A DNA stretch of 64,000 nt from Ilumatobacter coccineus YM16-304 (GCF_000348785.1 NC_020520.1:1-64000); one strand, 5' to 3'; numbered from the stretch's first letter, positions 32,482 to 41,500 are shown. A program made the numbers and translations. Notes: generated from the letters alone by a model not told the origin.

Positions 32482-32514
32482 TTGATTACATCGCTCCGGG
32501 AGCGATGTAATCAA
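32482..32514. promoter_or_regulatory. 33-bp near-perfect palindrome
   Basis: TTGATTACATCGCTCC at 32482-32497 and its exact complement at 32499-32514 flank a single G. It lies between the start of the reverse-strand acyl-CoA dehydrogenase (32425) and the stop of the reverse-strand small protein (32542). Its position 57 bases upstream of that start suggests an operator. There is no T-tract for a terminator. Confidence 0.7.
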
Positions 32515-32541
32515 GTTTGCGCGGATGGGGCAGCGGGGGCA

Positions 32542-32802
32542 TCAGTGGGTGGTCTGGACCTGGTCGGTGTGGCGGTCGGCGGCGGGGAGGCTCGTGCCGA
32601 TGGTGGAGAAGTCGATCTCGCCGGGGCAGTTGACGTTGGTGGGGTCGGCGTGGGAACCGGTGTGATCGAGGAACCCTTCGTGGCCGCAACCGCACTTCCA
32701 GCGGATGACGGAGCCGTCGGGTCCGTTCCAGAAACTGATGGCGTTGCGGCGGGTCATGAGGACTCGGGTGTCGTGGGTCGGGCAGAACACGGAAAACATC
32801 AT
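32542..32802 (-). CDS. Small Cys/His-rich protein
   Basis: The 86-residue protein contains FCPTHDTRVL, then WKCGCGHEGFLDHTG and VNCPGEID. The CPTH/CGCGH pattern resembles a small zinc-binding or rubredoxin-like fold, but no family is certain. It is divergent from the GlxA-type regulator, with a short palindrome between the two starts, so the regulator may control it. It may be co-transcribed with the acyl-CoA dehydrogenase, which lies downstream beyond a large palindrome. Confidence 0.6.
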   Translation of the reverse strand: MMFSVFCPTHDTRVLMTRRNAISFWNGPDGSVIRWKCGCGHEGFLDHTGSHADPTNVNCPGEIDFSTIGTSLPAADRHTDQVQTTH

Positions 32803-32831
32803 GTGGCAAGAATGCGCTGGCGCGTGTCATC

Positions 32832-32844
32832 CTGCCAATGGCAG
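32832..32844. promoter_or_regulatory. Palindromic site between divergent genes
   Basis: CTGCCAATGGCAG is a perfect 13-base palindrome 10 bases ahead of the GlxA-type regulator start and 29 bases from the divergent small gene. TGCCA/TGGCA half-sites are usual for AraC-type regulators, so autoregulation is plausible. Confidence 0.45.
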
Positions 32845-32854
32845 AATGGCCCCC

Positions 32855-33856
32855 ATGAGTACGAAAACCGACATTCCGTGGCGGCAGGATCGCGAGCATC
32901 GAGTGGCAGTTCTGCTCTTCGACCGCCCGGCGATGTTCGAGATGTCGGTGGCGATCGAAGTGTGGGGCAACGATCGCACGGCGCAGGGCGTGCCGTACTC
33001 GGAGTTGCGGATGTGCAGCAACGATGGGCCCACGCTGCACCTCGAGGGCGGCTTCGACCTTACGGTGCATCACGGCCTCGAAGCGCTCGACTGGGCCGAC
33101 ACGGTGGTCATCCCCAACGGTCACCGGACCACGCCGGGCCTCGAGTACGACCCGCAGGCACTCCACGCGTTGACCGCTGCCTACGAGCGTGGGGCGCGGA
33201 TCATCTCGTTCTGTTCGGGGGCTTTCGTGCTCGCGGCGACCGGTCTGCTCGATGGCTCGGTCGCCACGACGCACTGGACCTATGCAAAGCAGTTCCAGGC
33301 GCGCTATCCGTCGATCGAGATGAAGCCCGATGTGCTGTACACCGGCAGTGACCGTCTCTTCACGTCGGCCGGCACGTCGGCGGCGATCGATCTCTGCCTG
33401 CACCTCGTGCGGCAGGACTGGGGTGCCGAGGTGGCGAACACGATCGCTCGGCGCATGGTCGTTCCCCCGCATCGTGATGGCGGTCAGGCGCAATACGTGG
33501 AGCAACCGATGCCGGTGACCGATGACGTCGACGGCGATCTGCGCGCCGTGCTGCAGTGGGTCGAGGCCAATCTCGATCGGCAGTTGACCGTCGACGAACT
33601 CGCCCGGCGCGCCGCGATGACACCGCGCACCTTCGCTCGCCGGTTCAAGGCGGCGACGGGAACGACGCCACTGCAATGGATCCTGCACCAGCGTGTGGTG
33701 GTTGCGCAGCGCATGCTGGAGACCTCGACCGCCAGCGTCGACGAGATCGCGGCCACCATCGGCTTCGGGTCGGCGGCCGCGTTGCGTCAGCACTTCACCA
33801 AGATCGTCGGTTCGACCCCGAGCGCTTATCGAGCGACGTTCAGCCACGCCGCCTGA
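32855..33856 (+). CDS. GlxA-type AraC family transcriptional regulator
   Basis: The 333-residue protein joins an N-terminal DJ-1/PfpI-like (GATase1) domain to a C-terminal AraC HTH domain. The first part has RVAVLLFDRPAMFEMSVAIEV and the nucleophile-elbow-like FCSGAFVLAATGLLDG (Cys near residue 118). The DNA-binding part has LTVDELARRAAMTPRTFARR and VDEIAATIGFGSAAALRQHF near residues 242-310. The ligand is unknown. The ATG at 32855 is preferred; ATG 32846 is possible. A palindrome lies directly upstream, between it and the divergent small gene. Confidence 0.88.
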   Translation: MSTKTDIPWRQDREHRVAVLLFDRPAMFEMSVAIEVWGNDRTAQGVPYSELRMCSNDGPTLHLEGGFDLTVHHGLEALDWADTVVIPNGHRTTPGLEYDPQALHALTAAYERGARIISFCSGAFVLAATGLLDGSVATTHWTYAKQFQARYPSIEMKPDVLYTGSDRLFTSAGTSAAIDLCLHLVRQDWGAEVANTIARRMVVPPHRDGGQAQYVEQPMPVTDDVDGDLRAVLQWVEANLDRQLTVDELARRAAMTPRTFARRFKAATGTTPLQWILHQRVVVAQRMLETSTASVDEIAATIGFGSAAALRQHFTKIVGSTPSAYRATFSHAA

Positions 33857-33881
33857 GCATGCCTCGGTGGTCCTGATGATG

Positions 33882-33905
33882 GGTGGTATCCGATCGGATA
33901 CCACC
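33882..33905. promoter_or_regulatory. 24-bp perfect palindromic operator
   Basis: GGTGGTATCCGATCGGATACCACC is fully self-complementary. It ends seven bases before a -10-like TACGAT (33912-33917) and covers the place where a -35 would be. The next gene encodes an HTH protein, so this is very probably its own operator. Confidence 0.8.
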
Positions 33906-33911
33906 GTCTGT

Positions 33912-33924
33912 TACGATGTCGTGC
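33912..33924 (+). promoter_or_regulatory. Putative leaderless promoter of the HTH gene
   Basis: TACGAT at 33912-33917 is a good -10, and the ATG at 33925 lies eight bases past it, so transcription would start at or next to the first codon. The -35 position falls in the operator palindrome. Confidence 0.5.
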
Positions 33925-34254
33925 ATGGACGCAGAGACGCTGATCCGGACCGCACGCACCGAGGCGCGCCTGAGCGTGCGCGAGCTCGCCCGGCGTGCGG
34001 GCACGTCGCATTCGACACTCGTCGCCTACGAACAGGGCCGTAAAGATCCGACGGTCGGCACGCTGAACCGGATTCTCCGGGCCGCCGATGTCGGTGTCGA
34101 CGTCACGCTCCGGCCACGGGTGCGCCGCGATCCGCTGACGGAGCTCGATCGTGGAGACGAACTCCTCGAGGTGCTGAACCTGGCCGAGATGTTTCCGGCT
34201 CGACACGACGAGTCGTTGCAGATGCCGGTGTTCGGCCGGCGCGACGTGGCGTGA
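33925..34254 (+). CDS. XRE-family HTH regulator (antitoxin-like)
   Basis: The 109-residue protein has an XRE helix-turn-helix near residues 5-60: LSVRELARRAGTSHSTLVAYEQGRKDPTVGTL. A short variable tail ends FGRRDVA. A 24-bp perfect palindrome overlaps its promoter, so autoregulation is likely. Its stop overlaps the start of a nucleotidyltransferase-like gene (TGATG), giving a two-gene module like AbiE-type and other nucleotidyltransferase toxin-antitoxin pairs. The start at 33925 fits the leaderless promoter. Confidence 0.85.
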   Translation: MDAETLIRTARTEARLSVRELARRAGTSHSTLVAYEQGRKDPTVGTLNRILRAADVGVDVTLRPRVRRDPLTELDRGDELLEVLNLAEMFPARHDESLQMPVFGRRDVA

Positions 34255-34817
34255 TGCTGGCCGACAAGATCGTTGCGCTGCACGAATCGCTCGCCACCGC
34301 CGAACTTCCGCACGCCTTCGGCGGAGCGCTCGCTCTGGCGTGGTGTACCGAGCGGGCCCGCGGCACGATCGACATCGACGTCAACGTGTTCGCACCGGTC
34401 GATCGGACCGACGAGCTGATCGCCGCGCTCCCGAGTGACGTGTCGGTGTCGGACGACGAGCGTGCGTTGTTGGTGCGTGACGGGCAGGTGCGCCTGTGGT
34501 GGGACGCCACGCCCGTCGACGTGTTTCTCGACACCACCGATTTCCATGTCACCGTCGGCGAACGTGTGCGCTGGGAAGACTTTGCCGGGGCATCGATTCC
34601 GTTCCTGTCGTGTCGTGACCTGGCGGTGTTCAAGACGTTCTTCGATCGCACGAAGGACTGGGCCGACCTCGAGGAGATGGCCAAGGCCGGAACGCTCGAT
34701 GTCGAAGCCGTCGCCGGGGTGCTCGCCGTGTACCTCGGGCCCGACGATCACCGGATCGCCCGACTGGTCGAGTTGGCGAGAGGTGACGTTGCGAGAGGTG
34801 ACGTCGGGCGAGGGTGA
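34254..34817 (+). CDS. Nucleotidyltransferase-like protein, AbiEii/DUF6036-type
   Basis: The 187-residue protein shows an N-terminal nucleotidyltransferase-like fold: HAFGGALALAWCTERARGTIDIDVNVF near residues 17-43, with GG and DIDV in the places of the metal-binding motif. Then come LWWDATPVDVFLDT and CRDLAVFKTFFDRTKDWADLEEM. The second half is helical. This matches the MNT/AbiEii style of small toxin-like or housekeeping enzymes; activity is not proven. It is coupled to the HTH gene and lies 66 bases before tRNA-Ala, a common target of integrating elements. Confidence 0.75.
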   Translation: MLADKIVALHESLATAELPHAFGGALALAWCTERARGTIDIDVNVFAPVDRTDELIAALPSDVSVSDDERALLVRDGQVRLWWDATPVDVFLDTTDFHVTVGERVRWEDFAGASIPFLSCRDLAVFKTFFDRTKDWADLEEMAKAGTLDVEAVAGVLAVYLGPDDHRIARLVELARGDVARGDVGRG

Positions 34818-34883
34818 GCAACCCGAGTTGGCGGTAACCTCTACGCCGTCCTGAACACCGGTACACATAGAGGACACACATAC

Positions 34884-34959
34884 GGGGACGTAGCTCAATT
34901 GGTAGAGCATCTGCTTTGCAAGCAGAAGGTCGTGGGTTCGATTCCCATCGTCTCCACCA
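34884..34959 (+). tRNA. tRNA-Ala (TGC)
   Basis: The acceptor GGGGACG pairs with CGTCTCC (one G-T pair). The D-arm is GCTCAATTGGTAGAGC, the anticodon loop TTTGCAA carries TGC, and the T-arm is GTGGGTTCGATTCCCAT. Unlike tRNA-Ile, the CCA end is encoded. It is separated by about 22 kb from tRNA-Ile, which it normally follows in mycobacteria. Confidence 0.98.
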
Positions 34960-34982
34960 TGTGATGTCGCCAGACATCCCGG

Positions 34983-35022
34983 ACACCCGAACCCCCTTCT
35001 TGGGGTTCGGGTGTTTTGGTTT
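34983..35022 (+). terminator. Rho-independent terminator after tRNA-Ala
   Basis: A 13-bp perfect stem (ACACCCGAACCCC at 34983-34995 with its complement at 35002-35014) has a six-base loop and is followed by TTTTGGTTTT. It is 24 bases beyond the tRNA. Confidence 0.9.
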
Positions 35023-35213
35023 TCGGGGTGGGTGCGGCATGGAGCAACGCGAAGGAACGAACCCAACTTCGGACCATCTTGATCGATTCCGATGCGGTGC
35101 GATCCTCCACACGTCGTAGCGCCGAACAACCGGTGTCGGAACCGATTGGAGACGAAGCACATCCTCGCAACCCCAACGGGAAAAGCCGGTGGTGCCTCAC
35201 TCCTACGACCGAG

Positions 35214-35380
35214 CCCTCGCCGGGATCGTTGACAAGGCTTGCCGCGGCTGACCTCGCATGGACTGTGACCACATGGTGCAGCAAGCACCCGACCTCGGTG
35301 AGCAGCGAGCCATCGCCGACATCCTCGGTCACGGCATCGAGATGCGCATGGCCACCTATGCGCACGCCTTGCCCAGATAG
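35214..35380 (+). pseudogene. Frameshifted tyrosine recombinase C-terminal remnant
   Basis: In one frame (ending at the TAG 35378-35380) the translation reads AIADILGHGIEMRMATYAHALP. This matches the end of phage-type integrases, including the LGH box and the catalytic Tyr in TYAH. Upstream that frame is closed by a stop at 35249. A DLAWTVTT stretch in another frame (35250-35273) resembles the DLRHT/DLRWT box that should precede it. So a frameshift separates the two boxes and the rest is missing. It lies beside tRNA-Ala, a usual integration target. Confidence 0.5.
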
Positions 35381-35579
35381 CCAACTGGCCGTGGTGGACC
35401 GCACAGGGCGGGCGAAGTGAGACTCGACGGCCACCAACGTCGGTATATAGGGCCGACAGTATTTGGAGCGAATTCGCGCTCTCCGCGCGATGCTTCGCGC
35501 GATAAGCGCGAGCGGCAAACTACCAGCGTGTGATATGACTCGCGCGTACGTTCGATCCACGTCATTTTGCGGGAAAGAC

Positions 35580-35608
35580 TTGACCGATACGAATGACCAT
35601 GATGTAAT
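35580..35608 (+). promoter_or_regulatory. Sigma-70-type promoter
   Basis: TTGACC (35580-35585) and TGTAAT (35603-35608) are separated by exactly 17 bases, a near-ideal housekeeping promoter. It points toward the small Cys-rich gene at 35782, leaving a leader of about 165 bases. Confidence 0.6.
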
Positions 35609-35648
35609 TACTCCACCGTCATCACGACACATGTGGTGGCGGAAACAA

Positions 35649-35681
35649 CAACAGCCGTCACCACGACGGTGACGGCTGTTG
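35649..35681. terminator. Leader hairpin (attenuator or small RNA end)
   Basis: A 14-bp perfect stem (CAACAGCCGTCACC with its complement) and five-base loop ACGAC is followed by ATTTC. In the predicted transcript it would begin about 35 bases after the start point. It could end a short RNA or attenuate the Cys-protein mRNA. Confidence 0.6.
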
Positions 35682-35781
35682 ATTTCAGAAGTCAGCTCGA
35701 TCATACGAACGAGGAGATCTCCCTAAGCAGATGTCTTCTTACTCGTTTGGCCGAGCTCTGGCAAACCGAGAGGAGGCAACC

Positions 35782-35925
35782 ATGAAGACGGCACCTTGGC
35801 ACTCGATCAAGTCGACGGTTCATCACGACAACACGTCGTGCAACACCGGCAACAACATCGAGAGCGAGAACAAGCGCTCCGGCACGGGCGGAAAGCCCAA
35901 GTGCAGCGAGTGCAAGAGCCTGTGA
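35782..35925 (+). CDS. Small conserved Cys-containing protein, 47 residues
   Basis: The ATG at 35782 has GAGGAGG just upstream. The peptide begins MKTAPWHSIKSTVHHDNTSC and ends with GTGGKPKCSECKSL. I know this WHSI..VHHDNT..C..GNNIE pattern, with a closing CxxC, from short hypothetical proteins in several bacterial groups. The Cys and His residues suggest a bound metal. A longer frame starts at 35731, but the ribosome site favours this start. It has its own promoter and a hairpin leader, and a second hairpin follows. Confidence 0.75.
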   Translation: MKTAPWHSIKSTVHHDNTSCNTGNNIESENKRSGTGGKPKCSECKSL

Positions 35926-35946
35926 CTCAGGCCACGTGAATCACCG

Positions 35947-35975
35947 TCGCTCCGGCCGATACTCGGCCGGAGCGA
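35947..35975. terminator. Hairpin after the small Cys protein
   Basis: A 13-bp perfect stem, TCGCTCCGGCCGA with its complement and a TAC loop, starts 21 bases after the stop. The T-tract is poor (TCGTGGTTTCGG), so termination is likely but not certain. Confidence 0.65.
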
Positions 35976-36542
35976 TCGTGGTTTCGGAATTTTGGCGGCG
36001 CGCCGGATGTGTCACGACGATCGATGGCCTGTCAGAAGTCGACCGTTGAGTGGAATCAGGACCGTTGAGTCAACGTCGTGGGGTTGGCTCGATTCGGTGG
36101 TTCCCGACGAGCTGACGCGAACAGCACCGTGAGACGGCCTCGACGTGCGGCGCCAACTGCGACAGACATTGGACCTCGGGTCCGGCCAAACGGTGTCCAT
36201 CGGCCCACGCACGTCTCAATTTCCATCGCCACGAGGCGAACCTTTGCGTGGACGTCAGGCGCCGCAGAGGCCGATTCGTTTCAAGAAATCTGAGACGGTT
36301 CTCAGCGTGTGGGTGATTCGCTCACCAAGACGAACTCGGCGCGTCTTCGACATCCAGAGCGCTCGCAGCTCCGCAGCTGAGCACTTGCGGTCGCTGGGCG
36401 GCTCGGCCAGTCGACGTTGGCGGGTTCGAATCATCGAGGCTTCGCTGTCGTGCGACGAGCCCACCGAGATGCCTTCGAACCGGTTCTCAGACCCCACCCA
36501 CAGGGGTGAGGCCCGAAACCTAAGGAAAGTAAGGTTCTGGCC
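35976..36542. other. Non-coding or decayed stretch
   Basis: I see no convincing gene here. The open frames on both strands lack family similarity, have poor starts and are Ser/Arg-rich. It fits the idea of a decayed integrated segment. A GGGTTCGAATC near 36424 looks like a tRNA T-loop but has no cloverleaf. Confidence 0.5.
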
Positions 36543-37790
36543 GTGCAGAAAGCTCACTCCACGGAGCGCAAGAAGCTCACGGTCGACGAGCCTTTGGTCT
36601 TGCGATACGCCTGGCTTGTAGTCCTAATGGGGGCGGCCGCCGCGATCTACGTGATTGCGGCGAGTGCACACGGAGGAGCCAGCTGGTCCGTCTTCGCTGC
36701 GACCGACGACCAAGGAGCGCTCCGCGGTTACGGGATCCGGCTGGCAACTGCGATCGCCGGTGTCGTCGCCGGCACACTTGCGTGGGGACGCCTGGAGCTG
36801 TCGCGGAACGAACACAGACGCCAGCTCGCCGTCGAGAAGCGTCTCAGTTCCGCTGCCGCTGCAGCGCAACGCGAGCGCGATAGCGATCGGCAACGCGATG
36901 CGACTGCCGATGTTGAGCGCCGCGCTGAGCTCGACCGCGACCGCCATCGCTCCGATTTCACAGCTGCGGTCGAGCAACTCGGTCACGAGCACCGCTCGGT
37001 CCGGCTTGCCGGGCTTCTCGCGCTCGAAGGTCTCGCGCAAGCGGAGCACGCCGACGTTCAACGCCTCTATGACATCGTGTGCGCGTTCGCACGCGAACGA
37101 CTCCCGGTGGACGTGACGACCTTCGAGAACGTCATTCACCTCTCACACACGCAGAACTTCGATGGCGTGGTTGATGTCGCCGGTCAAGGCGAGCTGCTCA
37201 ACGGACCCGAGGTCCTCCACCTGGCGGTCGACTACGCCGAGGCAGTGGCAATCGCACTGCGCGCCCCGAAGGGCATCAAGGTTAACTTGCAACGCACACT
37301 GGTCGTCGACCAAACCATCAGGATCGATCGCCGCAACGGCGAGTCGCTCGACCTCACCGACGCCATCATCCTCAATTCCCGGTTCGACGGTGATCCTCGC
37401 GACTCCATCACCTTCTACACGCTGCGCAAGGCTGCCCTCTACAACTGCGACTGGTCACTCAGCTCTGGTGGCGGAATAACACTCAAGAACTGCCGGGTCT
37501 TCGGTTCGAAGATGGCCATGCGCGCGAGCTTGAAGAGCCTCCGCTTCTTCGAATGTCGAATCCTCCATAGCCAGGTCGCTACCAACGACGCCACCGTGTT
37601 GTCCATGAGGAACTGCGACTTGCAGAAAGTTCGCTTCGGGTCATTCAGCGACGAGGCGAGTAGCAATATCCGAGACTGCTCCTTCCATCGCTGCGCAGGG
37701 TCACTCCCAGCCGGTGATGTCCGCAACAACGAAGTTCGACACTGCGACCTCCGTCCACTCACGAACACCGAAGAGAATAGCGCTGAATGA
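36543..37790 (+). CDS. Membrane protein with coiled coil and pentapeptide-like region
   Basis: The 415-residue protein has two N-terminal helices (AWLVVLMGAAAAIYVIAAS near residue 22 and LATAIAGVVAGTLAW near 66). A charged helical region (AAAAAQRERDSDRQRD) follows, then AVEQLGHEHRSVRLAGLLALEGL. That last motif is common in actinobacterial membrane proteins with pentapeptide-repeat ends. The rest forms a right-handed beta-helix-like pattern, e.g. ALYNCDWSLSSGGGITLKNC and RFFECRILHSQV. Its role is unknown. The start is a GTG with TAAGG upstream. Its codon use and lower GC differ from neighbouring genes. Confidence 0.75.
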   Translation: MQKAHSTERKKLTVDEPLVLRYAWLVVLMGAAAAIYVIAASAHGGASWSVFAATDDQGALRGYGIRLATAIAGVVAGTLAWGRLELSRNEHRRQLAVEKRLSSAAAAAQRERDSDRQRDATADVERRAELDRDRHRSDFTAAVEQLGHEHRSVRLAGLLALEGLAQAEHADVQRLYDIVCAFARERLPVDVTTFENVIHLSHTQNFDGVVDVAGQGELLNGPEVLHLAVDYAEAVAIALRAPKGIKVNLQRTLVVDQTIRIDRRNGESLDLTDAIILNSRFDGDPRDSITFYTLRKAALYNCDWSLSSGGGITLKNCRVFGSKMAMRASLKSLRFFECRILHSQVATNDATVLSMRNCDLQKVRFGSFSDEASSNIRDCSFHRCAGSLPAGDVRNNEVRHCDLRPLTNTEENSAE

Positions 37791-38593
37791 GAACGAGCGA
37801 TTTCAACGTTCTCGCAAGCCACGATGGTCCGAGCTACGGACGACGGTCCCACTCAATGCTCGAGCTACAACCCCTGCACTGGGCTCGCCACTGAACCGTC
37901 GGGGCATGGCGTCGCGTGAAGCCACCTCCCCGAATCGCCGGCGACGGCGGCACCCATTTGCTGACCCGCTACGATCAGCCCGGCGAAGGATTCGCCGAAG
38001 GCCCGCTTCGGGGACGAGTGATGAACGCTGCCGAGGGCCTCGCCGAAGGTTGCTGATGCGGTTCTTTCTGCTGGGTGTCGGTCGTCGTGCGGCACGCGAG
38101 TGCTCGGCAGCGAGCGAGCCTCATGCGCTTGAGTTGCTGCGGCCGCTGCTGGTCGGATCGAGCCCTCCGATCGTCCGATCCCGGGGCTGACGGAGGCCGC
38201 GATCAGCCTCCGTGGACCGAACTCGGGGGCCTGAGCAACTGCCCGTCGAGGAATCGCAGACCATCGACGAAGAGCGCCGCAGGATCAAGACTGGTTGATT
38301 CGAGCGGCATCGAAATCAACCCGAATCGTCGCGCTCGAGAGTCGAGAACTTCGGGTCGATGCCGTCTGGTAGGTGTCACAAATGTCCGGGGACTCGGTCG
38401 TCTCGTCCCGAATACATGTCTCCGAGATCCCCGGAGCGCCGCGTCCGCGTGCGGTCCCGCACGGTGGTCGACCCGCTGCTTCGGGTGAGGCCGTCGCGCA
38501 AAACACCAGGTCAGAGCCTCTGGTGTGACGCTGTTCACCGCGATACGTTGACAACAGCAGGCGGCAGCGGGCAGCTGAAGCCAGGAGTATCCA
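37791..38593. other. Long region without a supported gene
   Basis: About 800 bases carry only weak overlapping frames on both strands. One frame, 38203-38637 minus, is Arg/Pro-rich and without similarity. The block GGCGAAGGATTCGCCGAAGG near 37980 contains short internal repeats. GGTGTCACAAATGTCCGGGGAC near 38370 resembles an insertion-sequence end but has no partner. The promoter of the protease gene should lie at the right edge. Confidence 0.45.
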
Positions 38594-41500
38594 GTGTCAT
38601 CACTGTCCTCGTCGCCGCTGCCAGCGGCGCGTTCCACCCGATCCGCGCGGGGTCGACGTCACCTGAAACGGCGCGTCGGATTCCTGCTCACCGTCCCCGG
38701 GCTCATCGGCCTCACCGGATTCTCCGGATCCGATGCCGCCGCGAAGCAAGCACTCGAACCCGAATCGTCGTACGTGGTGCTGATGGCCGAAGAACCGGTC
38801 GTCGCCTACGAAGGTGACGAGCCGGGTCTCGAAGCCACGGCGCTCGACAGCGGCGAGAAACTCGACGACGGCGACCCTGCCGTGCGCGAGTACGTCGACC
38901 ACCTGGAGGAGGCGCAGCAAGACGTCATCGACGACGCCGACCTCGATGCCGACGATGTCGGCGACAGCTACACCTACGTGCTGAACGGTTTCGAGGCAGA
39001 CCTCACCGAGTCGGAAGTCGCTCAGATCGAGCGGCGACCCGATGTGGCCAAGGTCGTGCCGAACGAACTGAGCCAACTCCAGACCGACGCCTCCGGAGAG
39101 TTCCTCGGCCTCGACGACCGGCGCGGTGCGTGGAAATCGGGCTACGTCGGCGAGGACGTCGTGATCGGAGTGATCGACTCGGGTATCTGGCCCGAGCACG
39201 CGTCGTTCGCCGACGACGGGTCGTACGCGCCGCTCGCCGACTACGCGGGTCTGCCGTGCGAGTTCGGCGACACCGCCTACAACCCCGACGACGCCTCGTT
39301 CGAGTGCAACGACAAGCTGCTCGGAGCGCGCGACATGCGCCTCGCGTACAAGTCGGTGATCGGACCCGAGACGTTCAACTCGGCGCGTGACTACGACGGC
39401 CACGGCACCCACACCGCATCGACCGCGGCCGGTAACGCCGACGTCGACGCGTCGCTGTTCGGTATCGACCGAGGCATCGTCAGCGGCGTCGCCCCACGAG
39501 CACGCGTCATCGCGTACTCGGTGTGCGGCAACCTCGGCTGCTTCACGTCGGATCTCGCCGGTGCGATCGACACGGCGGTCGCCGACGGCGTCGATGTCAT
39601 CAACTACTCGATCGGTGGTGGCGCCTCGCTCACCGATCCGGCCGACATCGCCTTCCTGTTCGCCGCCGACGCCAACGTGTGGGTCGCAACGTCCGCCGGC
39701 AACAGCGGCCCTGCACCCGAGACCATGGGCGGCCCCGCCACGGTTCCGTGGATCACCTCGGTCGGCGCCAGCACCCACGACCGGACGTACAACAACGTCG
39801 TCCGACTCGGGAACGGACAGCTCGCCACCGGTGCCAGCGTCACGCCGGCGACCGACGGCACCAAGCCCCTGGTCGACGCCGCAGCCCTCGGCAACGAACT
39901 GTGCGACCCTGCCGTGCCCTTCACCGGTGACGTGACCGACAAGATCGTCATCTGTCTACGCGGCGTCTTCGCTCGAGTCGACAAGGGGCTCGCCGTCGCC
40001 AATGCCGGCGGCGCAGGCATGGTGCTCTACAACCCCAACGACGCGCAGGCGCTGGTCACCGACTCGCACTTCCTGCCGGCGATCCACGTGAACTTCACGA
40101 CGGGGTCCGCGATCAAGGCCTACGCCGCTGCAGCGGGTGGTGCCGCAACGGCATCGCTCACCGCGGGTCAGGCTCGCCCGACGCAGGGTTCGGTCATGGC
40201 CGACTTCTCGTCGCGAGGAGCGAACCCGATCTCGGCCGACATCATCAAACCCGACGTGACCGCACCCGGCGTCAACATCCTCGCCGGCAACACGCCGTTC
40301 CCGTCGTCGGGAGCATCGGGTCAACTCTTCCAGTCGATCTCGGGCACGTCGATGTCGAGCCCGCACGTCGCCGGGCTCTATGCGTTGATGCGACAGGCAC
40401 ATCCCGACTGGACGGCCGCTATGGCGAAGTCCGCGCTGATGACCACCGCGCGACAGGACGTGGTCAAGGAAGACGGCACCACCGCTGCCGACCCGTTCGA
40501 CATGGGAGCCGGTCACGTCGACCCGAGTGGCCGCCCGACGTCGAGGAACTCGATCTTCAACCCGGGTCTCGTCTACGACGCCGGATTGTTCGATTACCTC
40601 GCGTTCCTGTGTGGCACCGACGACTCGATCTTCATCGACCCGGCATCGACGTGCGGCCAGCTCGTCGCGGCCGGTGAATCGACGGCAGCGAGCGACCTGA
40701 ACCTCGCCTCGATCGGCGCCGGAGCAGTGGCGGGTTCCGTCACCGTGACCCGAACCGTCACGTCGGTTGCGGATCGCACGCTCACCTTCCGTCCGACCGT
40801 CGAGGACCCACCCGGGTTCGACGTGACGGTGTCGGAGCGAAAGATCCGCTTGGCGCCCGGTGAGTCGGCGACGTTCGACGTGACGATCACCAGCGTCGAC
40901 GCGCCGGTCGGTGAGTGGGCCTTCGGTTCACTCACGTGGAAGAGCGGCCAGTATCGGGCCCGCAGCCCGATCGCCGTCCGCGCCAGCGCGCTCGACGTCG
41001 CCGACTCCGTGTCAGGTTCCGGCACCGACGGTTCCGTCGAGTTCCCGGTCGGGTTCGGATACACCGGTGCCTACACCGCAGCGCCGCACGGACCCGCCGC
41101 CGAAGTCGTGCTCGCGGGCACGGTCTCGCAGGATCCTGACCAGACCTTCGATCCGAGTGACCCGGCAGGCACCGTTGCCTTCCCGATCGTCACGTCCGGG
41201 TCGGCGTTCCTCCGTATTGCCCTCGGCCTCGACGGGCTCGCCGTGCCGAACCCCGACGTCGACCTCGACCTCTACCTCGTCGATTCGGTCGGCAACGTGG
41301 TGGCGAGTTCGACCGCCGGTGGCACCAGCGAACTCATCGAGGCTGTCTTGCCACCGGACGATTCGTGGACGCTGTACGTCCACGGTTGGCAGACCGCTGG
41401 TGGCGATGTCGAGTTCGGCGTGTCGACATGGGACGTTCCCGCAACGCCGTCGACGGGTGAGCTGGAGATCACCTCCGCTCCGACCGAGGCGGTCGTCGAC

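Noticed and set aside
35463-35672. 69-residue ORF upstream of the small Cys protein
   Set aside because: It crosses a clear promoter and hairpin, has no ribosome site and no similarity.
36424-36436. tRNA T-loop-like GGGTTCGAATC
   Set aside because: The flanking bases do not pair into a T-stem and no acceptor or anticodon arm can be found.
38365-38390. Insertion-sequence end (GGTGTCACAAATGTCCGGGGAC)
   Set aside because: No matching inverted end or transposase fragment was found within several kilobases, so I kept it only as a note in the region description.
38203-38637. 144-residue reverse-strand ORF before the subtilase
   Set aside because: No family similarity, Arg/Pro-rich composition and no ribosome site; it overlaps the protease start.
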